NCBI GenBank assembly: GCA_947494925.1
Contig: CANLWS010000005.1
Coordinates: 310,001 to 374,000, forward strand
DNA: 64,000 nt
DNA from: an uncultured Alteromonadaceae bacterium
GTDB taxonomy: Bacteria > Pseudomonadota > Gammaproteobacteria > Enterobacterales > Alteromonadaceae
Direction: 5' to 3'
The notes under the pieces are model-generated. The model did no database searches. It saw only the letters and a program-made list of their open reading frames with translations, and was not told the origin of the DNA. This document shows, piece by piece, positions 50,502 to 63,787 of the stretch (its first letter is position 1; the number at the start of each line of letters is the position of its first letter). Both the position numbers and the translations under genes were made by a program.

Positions 50502-50669
50502 TTAACCTCCTAAGTAGGTTCTATTATAAAAAACGAAACACATAAGTTGTGTTCTAGGCTAAAACGAGGAATTTTTGCCGAGAGCGAGAACGAAGCGCGC
50601 AATGTGTGCAAACACATGAGCACTTCAGACAAAGCTATCGGTGAAAATAACCGTTTTAACCTGGACACG

Positions 50670-52064
<1,395 letters not shown>

Positions 52065-52088
52065 TCAAAATTTTTCATAAACCTTTGC

Positions 52089-52949
52089 CTACACCGCTGC
52101 CGCGCCGCTTACGATCTCACTAATTTCTTGTGTGATCGCTGCTTGACGTGCTTTGTTGTATACCAGTTGCAATTCATCGATTAGATCGCCTGCATTATCG
52201 GTTGCGGCTTTCATTGCAACCATACGTGCAGCTTGCTCAGAAGCAGCGTTTTCCACTACTCCCTGGTAAACTTGAGATTCGATATAACGGACCATTAGTT
52301 TTTCCAAAATTGGTTTTGGATCAGGTTCGTATATGTAGTCCCAGCGATGCTTTAATTCTTCATCGTCAGACTTTGGCAAAGGTAACAATTGATCGATCTT
52401 TGGCTCTTGGGCCATGGTGTTTACGAAGTTGTTATAAACCAAATAAATACGGTCTAAGTTGCCTTCGTCGAACGCGTTTAACATTACGCGAACCAATCCC
52501 ACCACGTCTTGAACGCTAGGTGCATCGCCTATCCCTGACTCTGCAGCCAGAACGTTGCCACCAAAACGACCAAAGAAGGCACAGGCTTTAGAACCTAGGG
52601 CGGCGAAGTCTACTTCGACGTCTTGTTCTTGCCATTTTTTCGCATCCATCGCGACTCGTTTGAACTCGTTGGTGTTTAATCCACCACAGAGCCCACGGTC
52701 GGTTGAAATAACGATGTACCCTACACGTTTAACCTCACGCTCTTCCAGATAAGGATGGCGATATTCGAGGTCACCGTGTGCCAGATGTCCGATCACATTA
52801 CGCATGCTTTCAGCGTACGGACGGCTTGAAGCCATTCGGTCTTGCGCCTTTTTCATTTTAGACGCGGCGACCATTTCCATAGCGCTGGTGATCTTCTGAG
52901 TATTTTTAATACTCCCGATCTTACCTTTTATCTCATTACCGCTGGCCAT
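52089..52949 (-). CDS. atpG: F0F1 ATP synthase subunit gamma
   Basis: 286 residues; rotor shaft with N-terminal [20 protein letters not shown] and C-terminal [19 protein letters not shown] helices, both intact. Confidence 0.98.
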   Translation of the reverse strand: MASGNEIKGKIGSIKNTQKITSAMEMVAASKMKKAQDRMASSRPYAESMRNVIGHLAHGDLEYRHPYLEEREVKRVGYIVISTDRGLCGGLNTNEFKRVAMDAKKWQEQDVEVDFAALGSKACAFFGRFGGNVLAAESGIGDAPSVQDVVGLVRVMLNAFDEGNLDRIYLVYNNFVNTMAQEPKIDQLLPLPKSDDEELKHRWDYIYEPDPKPILEKLMVRYIESQVYQGVVENAASEQAARMVAMKAATDNAGDLIDELQLVYNKARQAAITQEISEIVSGAAAV

Positions 52950-53000
52950 GACACTATCTCCGATTACTCAACATATGTGCCGCCTCAGCGGCACGATTGA

Positions 53001-54542
53001 TTACCAAGTTTGGGTTGCCTTGAATTTATCCAGGGCTTCACCTAATTGGCCTTCAATGTCACCGTTGTAGTTACCGGTTTCGTTGATAGTCTTCATTAAG
53101 TCAGCGTATTCACTGTTCATAAAGGAATGAAGTGCAGCTTCAAAATCAAGGATTTTAGTCAGCTCAACATCTTTCAAATGGCCTTTTTCAACAGCGAACA
53201 ATGAAACACCCATATCACCCACAGTCAGTGGAGAATATTGTTTCTGTTTCATCAATTCCATAACGCGCTCACCGTGCTCAAGTTGCTCACGGGTAGCATC
53301 ATCAAGGTCAGATGCGAACTGCGAGAATGCCGCTAGTTCACGATACTGAGCTAGAGCAAGACGGATACCGCCACCCAGCTTCTTGATGATTTTGGTTTGT
53401 GCTGCACCACCTACACGAGATACCGAGATACCAGCATTTACCGCAGGACGAATACCGGCGTTAAACAAATCAGTCTCAAGGAAAATCTGACCATCTGTGA
53501 TGGAGATTACGTTAGTTGGTACGAATGCTGATACGTCACCAGCCTGGGTTTCAATGATTGGTAATGCAGTCAATGAACCAGTTTGGCCTTTTACTTCACC
53601 GTTAGTGAATTTTTCAACATACACATCGTTTACACGAGCAGCACGCTCTAGTAGACGAGAGTGAAGATAGAAAACGTCACCTGGGTAAGCTTCACGACCT
53701 GGTGGACGACGAAGTAGCAATGAAATTTGACGGTAAGCAACAGCTTGCTTAGACAAGTCATCATATACGATAAGTGCATCTTCACCGCGGTCACGGAAAA
53801 ATTCACCCATAGTACAACCAGAGTATGGTGCAAGGTACTGCAATGCCGCTGATTCAGAAGCAGAAGCAGCAACCACAATTGTGTGGTCCATTGCGCCATG
53901 CTCTTCCAGCTTACGTACTACGTTAGCAATAGTAGATGCTTTCTGACCTACTGCCACATAGACACATTTAACACCTGTGCTTTTCTGGTTAATGATGGCA
54001 TCAATACACAATGCCGTTTTACCAGTCTGACGGTCACCGATTACCAATTCACGCTGACCACGACCAACTGGGATCATGGCATCAACAGATTTATAACCTG
54101 TCTGAATTGGTTGATCGACCGATTGACGCTCGATAACGCCCGGTGCAATCTTTTCAACTGGTTCAAAACCTTCAGCGTCAACCGCGCCCTTTCCGTCGAT
54201 TGGCTCACCCAAGGTGTTCACAACACGACCAAGTAGACTACGACCAACTGGTACTTCAAGAATACGACCTGTTGACTGTACTTTGTTACCTTCTTGCAGG
54301 TCCGCATAAGGACCCATAACTACCGCACCTACAGAATCTCGTTCTAAGTTCAATGCGATAGCATAGCGATTACCAGGAAGCTCAATCATTTCACCTTGCA
54401 TTACATCTGCAAGGCCATGAATACGGATAATACCGTCGGTTACACCAACAATAGTACCTTCGTTACGAGCTTCACTTACTACTTCAAACTGTTCAATTCG
54501 CTTTTTGATCAGTTCTGCAATTTCAGTGGAATTCAGTTGCAT
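53001..54542 (-). CDS. atpA: F0F1 ATP synthase subunit alpha
   Basis: 513 residues beginning [18 protein letters not shown]; nucleotide-binding GDRQTGKTA and the conserved [11 protein letters not shown] region present. Non-catalytic F1 hexamer subunit. Confidence 0.98.
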   Translation of the reverse strand: MQLNSTEIAELIKKRIEQFEVVSEARNEGTIVGVTDGIIRIHGLADVMQGEMIELPGNRYAIALNLERDSVGAVVMGPYADLQEGNKVQSTGRILEVPVGRSLLGRVVNTLGEPIDGKGAVDAEGFEPVEKIAPGVIERQSVDQPIQTGYKSVDAMIPVGRGQRELVIGDRQTGKTALCIDAIINQKSTGVKCVYVAVGQKASTIANVVRKLEEHGAMDHTIVVAASASESAALQYLAPYSGCTMGEFFRDRGEDALIVYDDLSKQAVAYRQISLLLRRPPGREAYPGDVFYLHSRLLERAARVNDVYVEKFTNGEVKGQTGSLTALPIIETQAGDVSAFVPTNVISITDGQIFLETDLFNAGIRPAVNAGISVSRVGGAAQTKIIKKLGGGIRLALAQYRELAAFSQFASDLDDATREQLEHGERVMELMKQKQYSPLTVGDMGVSLFAVEKGHLKDVELTKILDFEAALHSFMNSEYADLMKTINETGNYNGDIEGQLGEALDKFKATQTW

Positions 54543-54555
54543 GCTCTTTTCCCCG

Positions 54556-55089
54556 TTATGCTTGTAACGCGTCGGCGAGACGGTCTAGTTTAGATCTCAC
54601 GGAACCATCGATGACAATGTCACCGGCTTTAATCAACACACCAGCTACCAGTGCAGGGTCCACGTTACAATTCAGCTTAACTTTTCGTGCAAGACGTTTT
54701 TCAAGAGACGCGCTGATTTCTGCTTGTTGTTTTGAATCGAGCTCGACAGCAGAAGTGACGTCAACGTCAATTTCTTTGTCGTAATCTGCTTTAAATTCAT
54801 TGAACAAATCAGAGATATCAGGAAGCGCTTGTAAGCGTCCGTTCTCAGCCAGAACTTTAATCAGGTTCTGACCATATTGATCAAGTTGTTCACCACACAC
54901 GTTGTTGAATAACTCAGATACTGTCTCTGCCGCCATCGAACCAGACAGGAATTCCTGCATGGACTCATTTTTGGCGACTTCTCCAGCGAACAACAACATG
55001 CCTTGCCATTCGGCAACGGCTTTATGCTCAATCGCATAATCGAAAGCTGCTTTAGCGTAAGGGCGAGCGATAGTAGTCAAATCAGACAT
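54556..55089 (-). CDS. atpH: F0F1 ATP synthase subunit delta
   Basis: 177 residues, peripheral-stalk subunit joining F1 and F0: [18 protein letters not shown] at the start, [19 protein letters not shown] at the end. Confidence 0.97.
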   Translation of the reverse strand: MSDLTTIARPYAKAAFDYAIEHKAVAEWQGMLLFAGEVAKNESMQEFLSGSMAAETVSELFNNVCGEQLDQYGQNLIKVLAENGRLQALPDISDLFNEFKADYDKEIDVDVTSAVELDSKQQAEISASLEKRLARKVKLNCNVDPALVAGVLIKAGDIVIDGSVRSKLDRLADALQA

Positions 55090-55102
55090 AGCTCTTTACC
55101 CC

Positions 55103-55573
55103 TTAAAGCTCAGCGACAAGTTTTTCAACTATGTCACTTTGTGCAGCGGCGTCGATTTCTCGAGCCAAGATTTTCTCAGCACCAGCAACAGCCAAGGCTG
55201 AAACTTGCTGACGAAGCTCTTCTTTCGCACGGTTACGCTCAGCTTCTACCTCCGAGTAACCTTGCGCGATGATTTTTTCGCGCTCGGCGTGGCCTTTCTG
55301 CGTTTCTTCGTCAACAATTTGTGACCCACGCTTCTTGGCCTGCTCGATGATGTCAGCAGCTTGTGTTTTTGCTTCTTTTAATTGCTCAGTCGCTCTTTCT
55401 TGGGCAAGCTCAAGGTCCTTTTGGCCACGTTCTGACTTGGCCAGACCGTCCGCAATTTCCTTTTGACGCTGCTCAATTGCCTGCATCAATGGTGGCCACA
55501 CAAACTTCATGCAGAACCATACGAATACAGCAAAGGCGACTAATTGTCCTATTAGAGTGGCGTTAATGTTCAC
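55103..55573 (-). CDS. atpF: F0F1 ATP synthase subunit b
   Basis: 156 residues: N-terminal membrane helix ([20 protein letters not shown]) then a long charged coiled coil that forms the peripheral stalk. Confidence 0.97.
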   Translation of the reverse strand: MNINATLIGQLVAFAVFVWFCMKFVWPPLMQAIEQRQKEIADGLAKSERGQKDLELAQERATEQLKEAKTQAADIIEQAKKRGSQIVDEETQKGHAEREKIIAQGYSEVEAERNRAKEELRQQVSALAVAGAEKILAREIDAAAQSDIVEKLVAEL

Positions 55574-55620
55574 AACCGCTCCTCCTCATGTTAATTCGCG
55601 AATAAGTTAGGGTTAAAAAA

Positions 55621-55863
<243 letters not shown>

Positions 55864-55891
55864 TTAAGTTTAAATATTAAAGGTTTAAAAA

Positions 55892-56728
<837 letters not shown>

Positions 56729-56780
56729 TTAACCCAAGTTTTCTAATTTAAAATGTGTGTTACGTTTGTTTGCTTTGTTG

Positions 56781-57167
56781 TTAGTCGTTATTCCGCAGAA
56801 CAAACAGGGCGACCCATTGAGTCACCATTGTGAGGACGTAGCTGCCAAATAACGGCAGAGGCACGGCGTTAAGCCAGTGAAATGCCCCCACAAAAAGTAA
56901 TATCGTTGCTATCAGTTTGAATTTAGACCCTTGGCTAAAACTCCGTACTACCAGCTCATTTTGGCTGGCACCGGTATATTTAAACGCAAAGCGGGCAAAT
57001 ACCAGACCGGGGACTACACAGATAATACCGCCGTAAATAGCTGATATTCCTGCTTTTTCTCCCAAAAAAAAGGTCAAAACTAAGGCCACAATTAACGCGA
57101 CCAGTGTTTGGAAAATAAGCACTTTAGTGGCCAACTGCCGGCCTTTTTCGGCCATTCTAGTTGCCAT
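56781..57167 (-). CDS. atpI: ATP synthase subunit I
   Basis: 128 residues from the ATG giving MATRMAEKGRQLATK; four membrane helices with QTLVALIVALVLTFFLG and YGGIICVVPGLVF. Assembly factor for the c ring. The TTG at 57188 would add 7 residues. First gene of the operon, just after the promoter. Confidence 0.9.
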   Translation of the reverse strand: MATRMAEKGRQLATKVLIFQTLVALIVALVLTFFLGEKAGISAIYGGIICVVPGLVFARFAFKYTGASQNELVVRSFSQGSKFKLIATILLFVGAFHWLNAVPLPLFGSYVLTMVTQWVALFVLRNND

Positions 57168-57209
57168 CTGATCCCTATATCCGCTCAAACCTAAACTAAA
57201 AGCGCCAAA

Positions 57210-57237
57210 ATTATACTGTTTTGTCGCAAATATTCAA
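57210..57237 (-). promoter_or_regulatory. Probable sigma-70 promoter of the atp operon
   Basis: On the minus strand TTGAAT (57237-57232), 16 bp, then a perfect TATAAT (57215-57210). A transcript would start near 57203 and give a leader of about 35 bases. Confidence 0.6.
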
Positions 57238-57530
57238 CTATTAAGCGTGTTTTGAAAGCGTAATTGTTGAATTACCAACTATTCGACAAAGCCTTATATT
57301 TTATGGGTCTTTATAAATTTATACGTTCGCGCAATTACCGGGTGGTATTAGCTTAAAAATTGAACTCAAAAATCACTAAAAAGTCCTACGCTGATAAAAG
57401 TATGAATTATCGAAAGAGAGTCCGCAATTACCTCTCATTTCGTCTGTATACGAACGAACATCAATTTAGATCCTCAACTAAGTTCATTTCGAGGATGGCG
57501 GCGCTTGTTTCTTTCCTGAATACCCCCACC

Positions 57531-57621
57531 CGTCATTCCCGATTGCTTTTGTCGGGAATCTGGAAGCAGAAAGTGACTGATTTTGTATTAACAGATCCCC
57601 GCATTGAGCATGCGAGGAAAA
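57531..57621. repeat. REP-like double hairpin
   Basis: CGTCATTCCCGATTGC with arms ATTCCCGA / TCGGGAAT (57535-57542, 57552-57559), then a second stem CGCAT / ATGCG near 57601-57615. The CGTCATTCCCG...GGGAATCTGG pattern is that of widespread REP/MITE elements. It lies just after the parB stop; the rest of 57238-57530 shows no gene. Confidence 0.55.
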
Positions 57622-57634
57622 CGACTAAACGTCA

Positions 57635-58501
57635 TTATTTTATTTTGGCTAGTATTCCATCTAGTTGGTCTAGACTGGAGAAACTAATGGTCATTTTTCC
57701 TTTGCCTTTTGCATTGTGGGCAATATTCACAGGAGCGCCTAGGTTTTCTGACAACTTGGTTTCCAAACGTTGCACATCGGGATCAACTTTTTGCTCTTCT
57801 TTGGGTTTGGCAGGTTCCAACAATTTGCGAACCAGATTTTCCGTATCTCGCACAGTCAAACCTTTTCCTGACACCGTCTGTGCAGCCTCAGTTTGCACAT
57901 CTCCCTGTAACGCCAGCAGCGCACGGGCATGACCCATTTCAATGTCACCATGCTCAAGCAACAATTTCACGTCTTCATTGAGATTATTCAGACGCAGAAG
58001 ATTAGTGACTGTAGTCCGGGATTTCCCCACTGCTTCTGCAACTTCCTGATGAGTGAGTTCAAACTCAATCATTAAACGATCAAGGGCTTGCGCCTCTTCC
58101 ATCGCATTAAGATCTTCACGTTGAATATTTTCAATCAATGCGATGGCAACAGCGGCTTCGTCTGGCACATCTTTGATTAAGCAGGGTACAACATCCAGTT
58201 CAGCGATTTGTGACGCGCGCCAGCGACGTTCTCCAGCTATGATTTCGAACAGATGTTCAGCAAGTTTGCGCACCACAATTGGCTGAATGATCCCTTGAGA
58301 ACGAATAGACGATGCCAGTTCTTCAAGTGCGTCTGGAGACATGTCTTTACGAGGCTGGTATTTGCCAGGCTGGAGATACTCGATTGGAATTTTTTGCATT
58401 TCGCCACTGTCTTGTGCGGCAATTTCTTGTGGTGCATTTGCCTGACTGGTAGCCAGCAGTGCATCCAATCCCCTTCCTAATCCTCGTTTTTTTGACGACA
58501 T
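57635..58501 (-). CDS. parB: Chromosome-partitioning protein ParB
   Basis: 288 residues from the ATG after AGAGGAAG (a TTG 24 bases earlier is less likely). N-terminal KRGLGRGLDALLA contacts ParA; CTPase box GERRWRAS; helix-turn-helix HQEVAEAVGKSRTTVTN. Loads on parS sites around oriC and organises segregation. No parS was recognised in this window by eye. Confidence 0.96.
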   Translation of the reverse strand: MSSKKRGLGRGLDALLATSQANAPQEIAAQDSGEMQKIPIEYLQPGKYQPRKDMSPDALEELASSIRSQGIIQPIVVRKLAEHLFEIIAGERRWRASQIAELDVVPCLIKDVPDEAAVAIALIENIQREDLNAMEEAQALDRLMIEFELTHQEVAEAVGKSRTTVTNLLRLNNLNEDVKLLLEHGDIEMGHARALLALQGDVQTEAAQTVSGKGLTVRDTENLVRKLLEPAKPKEEQKVDPDVQRLETKLSENLGAPVNIAHNAKGKGKMTISFSSLDQLDGILAKIK

Positions 58502-58533
58502 GTCTTCCTCTAATTTCTTGCTCAACCAGTTTT

Positions 58534-59319
58534 TTAGCTGGCTTTTTTCATTTTTTTATCGCGACGTCGCAGTATTTCACCCGCTAACGCCAAGTAGGCT
58601 TTTGCACCTGTTGATGATTTATCATAGTACATGGCGGGCGCTCCGAAACTCGGAGCTTCAGCTAGACGCACATTTCGTGGGATGACAGTTCGGTATACCT
58701 GTTCACCAAAATGACGCTTAAGTTGCTCAGATACATCATTTGCCAGTCGATTGCGCGGATCATACATGGTCCGCAAGACACCCTCAATTTTAAGTTCCGG
58801 ATTAACTACTGAAGCAAGTTTACCAATAGTATCCATCAGTGCAGTCAGGCCTTCCAATGCGTAATACTCACATTGCATGGGAACCAGAACCGAGTCTGCC
58901 GCAGCCATAGCATTAACAGTCAATTGACTCAACGAGGGTGGACAATCAATAAAAATATAATCGTAGTAATCCCGAACCGGGGCAAGTGCATTGCGCAGGC
59001 GCAGTTCGCGGGCAAAAACTTCCATTAATTTAATTTCAGCGGCAGTAACATCACTGTTACCGGCTATCAGGTCATATTTTCCAGAGGTTTCTTTTACAAT
59101 AACCTCTTCAATCGGTGTTTCATCGATCAACAATTCATAGCAGGTTGACTCGACTTCATATTTGTCAACACCACTACCCATGGTCGCATTGCCCTGAGGA
59201 TCGAGGTCAATTAGCAATACCTTGCGTTTAGTTGCTGCCATTGAAGCAGCAACATTCACTGCGGTTGTGGTTTTTCCAACACCACCTTTTTGATTTGCGA
59301 TTGCAATGACTTTGGCCAA
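58534..59319 (-). CDS. parA: Chromosome-partitioning ATPase ParA
   Basis: 261 residues starting [22 protein letters not shown] with the deviant Walker [14 protein letters not shown] and [12 protein letters not shown] follow. Partner of ParB, 32 bp upstream of it. Confidence 0.96.
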   Translation of the reverse strand: MAKVIAIANQKGGVGKTTTAVNVAASMAATKRKVLLIDLDPQGNATMGSGVDKYEVESTCYELLIDETPIEEVIVKETSGKYDLIAGNSDVTAAEIKLMEVFARELRLRNALAPVRDYYDYIFIDCPPSLSQLTVNAMAAADSVLVPMQCEYYALEGLTALMDTIGKLASVVNPELKIEGVLRTMYDPRNRLANDVSEQLKRHFGEQVYRTVIPRNVRLAEAPSFGAPAMYYDKSSTGAKAYLALAGEILRRRDKKMKKAS

Positions 59320-59371
59320 GATTTATTTCCAGCTATCCCGTTATTATTCGCTTGATTTGATTGAAGATGCG

Positions 59372-60028
59372 TTAACACCCAACCTGATTCTCTCGCTTAT
59401 TGAGTTTTATTAAGTGCCGTTCACCCTGCAAACCAGGAACATCAAGTTTAATACTTTGCAAAAAACCGAACCCCTCAGGTAACTGTTCCAATTCTTGTTC
59501 AGGAAACTGGCCTTTAAGTGCCAGGAAAACGCCTTCTGAATCTACCAGATGCTGGCACCAGTGCAACATATCTTTTAACGATGCAAAGGCTCGGCTCAGC
59601 ACTCCATCCAGCGCCAACTCAGGCTGATATTGCTCTACCCGAGATTGTACTGGCTCAATATTTTTTAAGCCTAACTCAAAGGCCACCTGTTTCATGAAAC
59701 GAACACGTTTACCCAGACTATCTAATAACACAAAATTTTTGTCTGGCAACATGATTGAAAGAGGAATTCCAGGCAAACCTGGTCCGGTGCCCACATCGAT
59801 GTAGTTTGTCTTATCGAGATAGGGTGCAACAACAATAGAGTCCACTACGTGCTTAAGTACCATATCGGCAGGATCACGGACAGACGTTAAGTTGTACGCT
59901 TTGTTCCATTTATGCATCATCTGCACATAGCGAATAAGCATAGCTTGTTGTTCTTCGCTTACCACTATCGAGACATCTTTAAGCGACTCCTGAAGGATCG
60001 TCAGGAGGGATTTATCTACCTCACTCAT
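59372..60028 (-). CDS. rsmG: 16S rRNA (guanine-527-N7)-methyltransferase RsmG
   Basis: 218 residues with SAM-binding [16 protein letters not shown] and [11 protein letters not shown]. Methylates G527 of 16S rRNA; loss gives low-level streptomycin resistance in other species. Its start codon overlaps the mnmG stop, so the two are translationally coupled. Confidence 0.96.
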   Translation of the reverse strand: MSEVDKSLLTILQESLKDVSIVVSEEQQAMLIRYVQMMHKWNKAYNLTSVRDPADMVLKHVVDSIVVAPYLDKTNYIDVGTGPGLPGIPLSIMLPDKNFVLLDSLGKRVRFMKQVAFELGLKNIEPVQSRVEQYQPELALDGVLSRAFASLKDMLHWCQHLVDSEGVFLALKGQFPEQELEQLPEGFGFLQSIKLDVPGLQGERHLIKLNKRENQVGC

Positions 60029-61929
60029 CAGGCTGATTGTCTCTGCGCTTTGCGCAGCAGTCCCTGTTTTTTGAGATGTACAAGTAATAATGAAATTGCA
60101 GCAGGCGTAATTCCGGAAATACGTGATGCTTTACCTATGGTTTCAGGTCGCGTTTCAGTAAGTTTGGCAACGACTTCATTGGAGAGCCCAGAAATCTGGC
60201 TGTAATCGAATTCCATCGGCAATAAGGTATCTTCATGTCTCTGGCTCTTGGCGATTTCATCTTTCTGTCGCTCAATATAACCTGCATATTTGATTTGAAT
60301 TTCAACTTGCTCGGCTGCCAAAGGATCAGTCAGCGCCGGACCCAATTTTTCTAACTGCATGAGTCGGTCATAGGTCATTTCAGGTCGACGGATTAAATCT
60401 TCCAGGCTGTGTTCACGACTAACCGGATTTTTTAGTACTTGATTCAGTTCGTTCACCGCTTCATGGTGCGGATGGATCCAGGTTGAACGAAGTCGCTGCT
60501 TCTCTAGCTCTACGGCTTCCATTTTAAGGTTAAATGCAGCCCAGCGTTCGTCGTCCACCAAGCCAACTTCACGACCTTTGGCAGTCAGGCGAACATCTGC
60601 ATTATCTTCACGCAACAGCAAGCGGTATTCTGCCCGGCTGGTGAACATGCGGTAAGGTTCCTTGGTGCCCATAGTCGACAAGTCATCCACCAGCACACCT
60701 GCATAAGCTTCATCACGCCTTAGAATCAGAGGATCTTGCTGCTGAATTTGCAGTGCAGCATTGGCACCAGCCAGTAAACCCTGTGCTCCGGCTTCTTCGT
60801 ATCCGGTGGTGCCATTAATCTGGCCAGCAAAGAAAAGACCATCTATAAATTTGGTCTCCAGTGTCTGTTTTAAATCACGAGGATCAAAAAAGTCATACTC
60901 AATGGCATAACCTGGACGGATAATATGCGCATTTTCAAATCCCTTGATAGAACGCACCAGTTCCCATTGAACATCAAAAGGTAAACTGGTGGAAATACCG
61001 TTGGGATACACCTCAATGCTGTTAAGCCCCTCAGGCTCCACAAAGATCTGGTGAGAATCTTTATCTGCAAAGCGATTGATTTTGTCTTCAATAGAAGGGC
61101 AGTATCGGGGACCAATACCCTCTATAACACCGGTATACATTGGCGATCTGTCCAACCCACTGCGAATGATCTCGTGAGTACGGGAATTTGTGTGAGTGAT
61201 GTAGCAGGGGATCTGCTGAGGGTGATCTTCGACTTTACCCATAAACGAAAATACTGGTAAAGGTGTGTCACCTGGCTGCTTTTGCATCACGTCAAAATCA
61301 AGGGTACGTGAATCCAGACGCGCCGGTGTACCTGTTTTTAATCGATCAACACGAAAAGGAAGTGCACGCAATCTGTCAGCCAGCGCAATTGACGGTGGAT
61401 CGCCTGCACGGCCGCCTTTGTAGTTTTCCAGGCCAATGTGAATGGTCCCGCCAAGAAAAGTACCGACAGTGAGCACCACACTTTTGGCCTTAAATTTGAG
61501 ACCCATCTGTGTAACCACACCAGTGACGCGATCGTTCTCGACGATCAGATCATCACAAGATTGCTGAAAAATGGTCAGATTTGGTTGATGCTCAAGCATT
61601 TCACGTATAGCGATGCGATATAGCGAGCGATCAGCCTGCGCTCGGGTTGCCCTTACCGCAGGACCTTTAGATGAATTCAAGGTGCGAAATTGGATCCCCG
61701 CTTTATCGATCGCTTTGGCCATAACACCACCCAAGGCATCGATTTCTTTAACCAAATGTCCCTTTCCGATCCCACCAATAGCAGGATTACAAGACATCTG
61801 TCCCAAAGTATCCATGTTATGAGTCAGCAATAACGTGTTCACGCCCATACGTGCTGAAGCCAAAGCCGCTTCAGTACCTGCGTGCCCTCCGCCAACGACG
61901 ATGACATCAAAAGATTGTTCAAAAAACAT
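60028..61929 (-). CDS. mnmG: tRNA uridine 5-carboxymethylaminomethyl modification enzyme MnmG
   Basis: 633 residues with FAD-binding [30 protein letters not shown] and the GidA C-terminal domain. Works with MnmE on the wobble uridine of tRNAs. The gene next to oriC in most gammaproteobacteria, as here. Confidence 0.97.
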   Translation of the reverse strand: MFFEQSFDVIVVGGGHAGTEAALASARMGVNTLLLTHNMDTLGQMSCNPAIGGIGKGHLVKEIDALGGVMAKAIDKAGIQFRTLNSSKGPAVRATRAQADRSLYRIAIREMLEHQPNLTIFQQSCDDLIVENDRVTGVVTQMGLKFKAKSVVLTVGTFLGGTIHIGLENYKGGRAGDPPSIALADRLRALPFRVDRLKTGTPARLDSRTLDFDVMQKQPGDTPLPVFSFMGKVEDHPQQIPCYITHTNSRTHEIIRSGLDRSPMYTGVIEGIGPRYCPSIEDKINRFADKDSHQIFVEPEGLNSIEVYPNGISTSLPFDVQWELVRSIKGFENAHIIRPGYAIEYDFFDPRDLKQTLETKFIDGLFFAGQINGTTGYEEAGAQGLLAGANAALQIQQQDPLILRRDEAYAGVLVDDLSTMGTKEPYRMFTSRAEYRLLLREDNADVRLTAKGREVGLVDDERWAAFNLKMEAVELEKQRLRSTWIHPHHEAVNELNQVLKNPVSREHSLEDLIRRPEMTYDRLMQLEKLGPALTDPLAAEQVEIQIKYAGYIERQKDEIAKSQRHEDTLLPMEFDYSQISGLSNEVVAKLTETRPETIGKASRISGITPAAISLLLVHLKKQGLLRKAQRQSA

Positions 61930-62759
61930 GGTCTACCTCAAAAACGTAAAAAATCTGACCTCATTCCCTTAGCTGAATAAAAAGCCATCAACCGATAGAA
62001 AAAAGGGCACGTATTTTATACGTAAAAAGGATCAAAAGAAATGATCTGACGTGCAAAAAACTTTTTCATACTTCTGATCTTATAGATCTCACATCAGTCA
62101 AACCGCCTAAAATATCTGGCAAAGCTGGAGAAGTCTCGAAAAAGTTCTTTTGCGCAAGTTGAATTTGGCTTTCTAAATAAGTTTGGGCAGAACACTGTAT
62201 CTCCTGCTTTGAATAAGGAAATTTCCACTAAAATTGAGGAGACATTTGCGCACGGTTAGTACCACAACCTAGTGCTGATAGCCAAGACGTTTAGTGCTAA
62301 GACTCTGATAGGAGCGCCCGGGGATGAGGAAATATTGTACGATGCTAGCCAGGATCTAACTATTTAGACTCCAACTACTAAGATCTTGGATCAAATGATC
62401 CTGTTCTGATCACAGATCATTCTCTGTTATCCAATATCTAGAATGTATTTTTATGGGTAAGTGGATTATCAGCAATGATTGCTAAATAAAGCGTCATCAG
62501 TAAATTTGCATGGCTTGTGTTTTTTGAAAAAGAAAATGATCTCGTTTAATTCGATCTTTTGATCAAAGGTGAGATCCTCGATCTCGATCCTTAATCTTTA
62601 TGATCTTATTTAGATCTTTAGATTATTATTACTACTATTAAGCAAGAGGATCTCTGTGGAAAAGCCATTATTCTATTTATATATCAATTAGTTAGGTTAT
62701 GATCAAAGCTGTTAATAAAACTTGATCAACCGGGTATAAGCTGGGATCAAAGTGCTCTT

Positions 62760-62768
62760 TTATCCACA
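62760..62768 (+). promoter_or_regulatory. DnaA box
   Basis: Perfect TTATCCACA. Confidence 0.9.
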
Positions 62769-62832
62769 GGTGGTTTTTCGGGAAAAAGTACTAAGTGTAT
62801 AAACATATGAAATACATGAGTTATCACATGAA

Positions 62833-62841
62833 TTATCCACA
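62833..62841 (+). promoter_or_regulatory. DnaA box
   Basis: Perfect TTATCCACA, 73 bp from the first and in the same direction. Confidence 0.9.
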
Positions 62842-62924
62842 GATGATGATATCAGGTGATCTAGTTGTGAGTAACTTGTGATCACCTGATCATTGATCTC
62901 ATCAGGATCCTGATCCAGCCTGGA

Positions 62925-63713
62925 TCAGATAGATTTGATCGAAATGCTGCCACCGCTTGTGTGTAACTTCAGTTTCGGACCGCCGCCATTTATCTCGCCA
63001 CGCACCGATTGTTTCTTTACTCGCCCATCAATTTCAAATTGTGAACGTACTCTGCCACCGCTGGTAGACGCATCAATATCAATTTTAATGTCTTCAACAA
63101 GATACGCAGTAATGGATCCTCCAGAGGTATTCAATGTCGCACTTTCTGATAATTGTTCTGCAAAGGTAACGTTGATGCTGCCGCCCGACGTATGGGCATC
63201 CAATGGACCATGAATAGCCTTGGTTCTTATGGAGCCGCCCGATGTGTGTAAGTCCACTCGTCCATGCACATTGCCAACAGTAATCTTGCCGCCAGAGGTA
63301 TTGGCGTCTATGAAACCAACCAAATCGTCAATTTTGATAGAACCGCCTGAAGTGTTCAGATCCAGATTGTATGTTTTGGGAACTGTCAGGTTAAATTTAA
63401 CTCGTATATCTCTATTCCAGCCTCGTCTGTGCTCTAATTCTCCGATGATTTTGACATCTGCCCCGTCGACTTCATACTCGAGCTCAAATTCTTCTGCACT
63501 GTCACCCCGAGCTTCGAAATCCAGCAATACCGTATCTTCATCATGAGTTTCAATTTCAAGGGAGCCGACATCTGTTTTCAGATAGAGGGTTCCTCCTGGC
63601 GAAACATCAAAAGATTTTTCCAGCGTTTCAGCGCTAACAGAAAATGCGAATAAGCTGATAGCTCCTAGTGCGACAAGGGATAATTTGGTTTTTGTTGCAG
63701 TTAATAAACCCAT
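62925..63713 (-). CDS. Exported DUF4097-type (beta-helix/toastrack) protein
   Basis: 262 residues with a signal peptide (cleavage near VSA-ET, residue 28). The body repeats the pattern [LVD]-x-TSGG-[SK]-I about every 16-20 residues (NTSGGSIKI, HTSGGSIRT, HTSGGSINV, HTSGGSISIK), giving a right-handed beta-sheet stack typical of DUF4097. Periplasmic or surface; function unknown. Its 3' end runs into the GATC-rich edge of oriC. Confidence 0.82.
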   Translation of the reverse strand: MGLLTATKTKLSLVALGAISLFAFSVSAETLEKSFDVSPGGTLYLKTDVGSLEIETHDEDTVLLDFEARGDSAEEFELEYEVDGADVKIIGELEHRRGWNRDIRVKFNLTVPKTYNLDLNTSGGSIKIDDLVGFIDANTSGGKITVGNVHGRVDLHTSGGSIRTKAIHGPLDAHTSGGSINVTFAEQLSESATLNTSGGSITAYLVEDIKIDIDASTSGGRVRSQFEIDGRVKKQSVRGEINGGGPKLKLHTSGGSISIKSI

Positions 63714-63787
63714 GGTACTTTCCTATTTTTAACGTTTGTAGACAGTGAGTCGCACGACGATCAACAAAGGTTTAAATCACTACTAAT

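Larger units (their letters stand above)
62341..62940. other. oriC: Chromosomal replication origin oriC
   Basis: Gene-free stretch beside mnmG with about 26 GATC (Dam) sites by hand count, two perfect DnaA boxes, further near-boxes (62427-62435, 62656-62664, 62821-62829), and an AT-rich unwinding region at 62599-62640 with GATCTTATTTAGA and GATCTTTAGATTA, like the E. coli 13-mers. GTATAAGCTGGGATCA at about 62735 is, from memory, also present in E. coli oriC. The part from 61930 to 62340 holds the mnmG leader and more GATC sites but no gene. Confidence 0.92.

Noticed and set aside
57360-57932. 190-codon plus-strand open frame
   Set aside because: Runs antisense through the REP-like hairpins and the parB coding region; no ribosome binding site; shadow.
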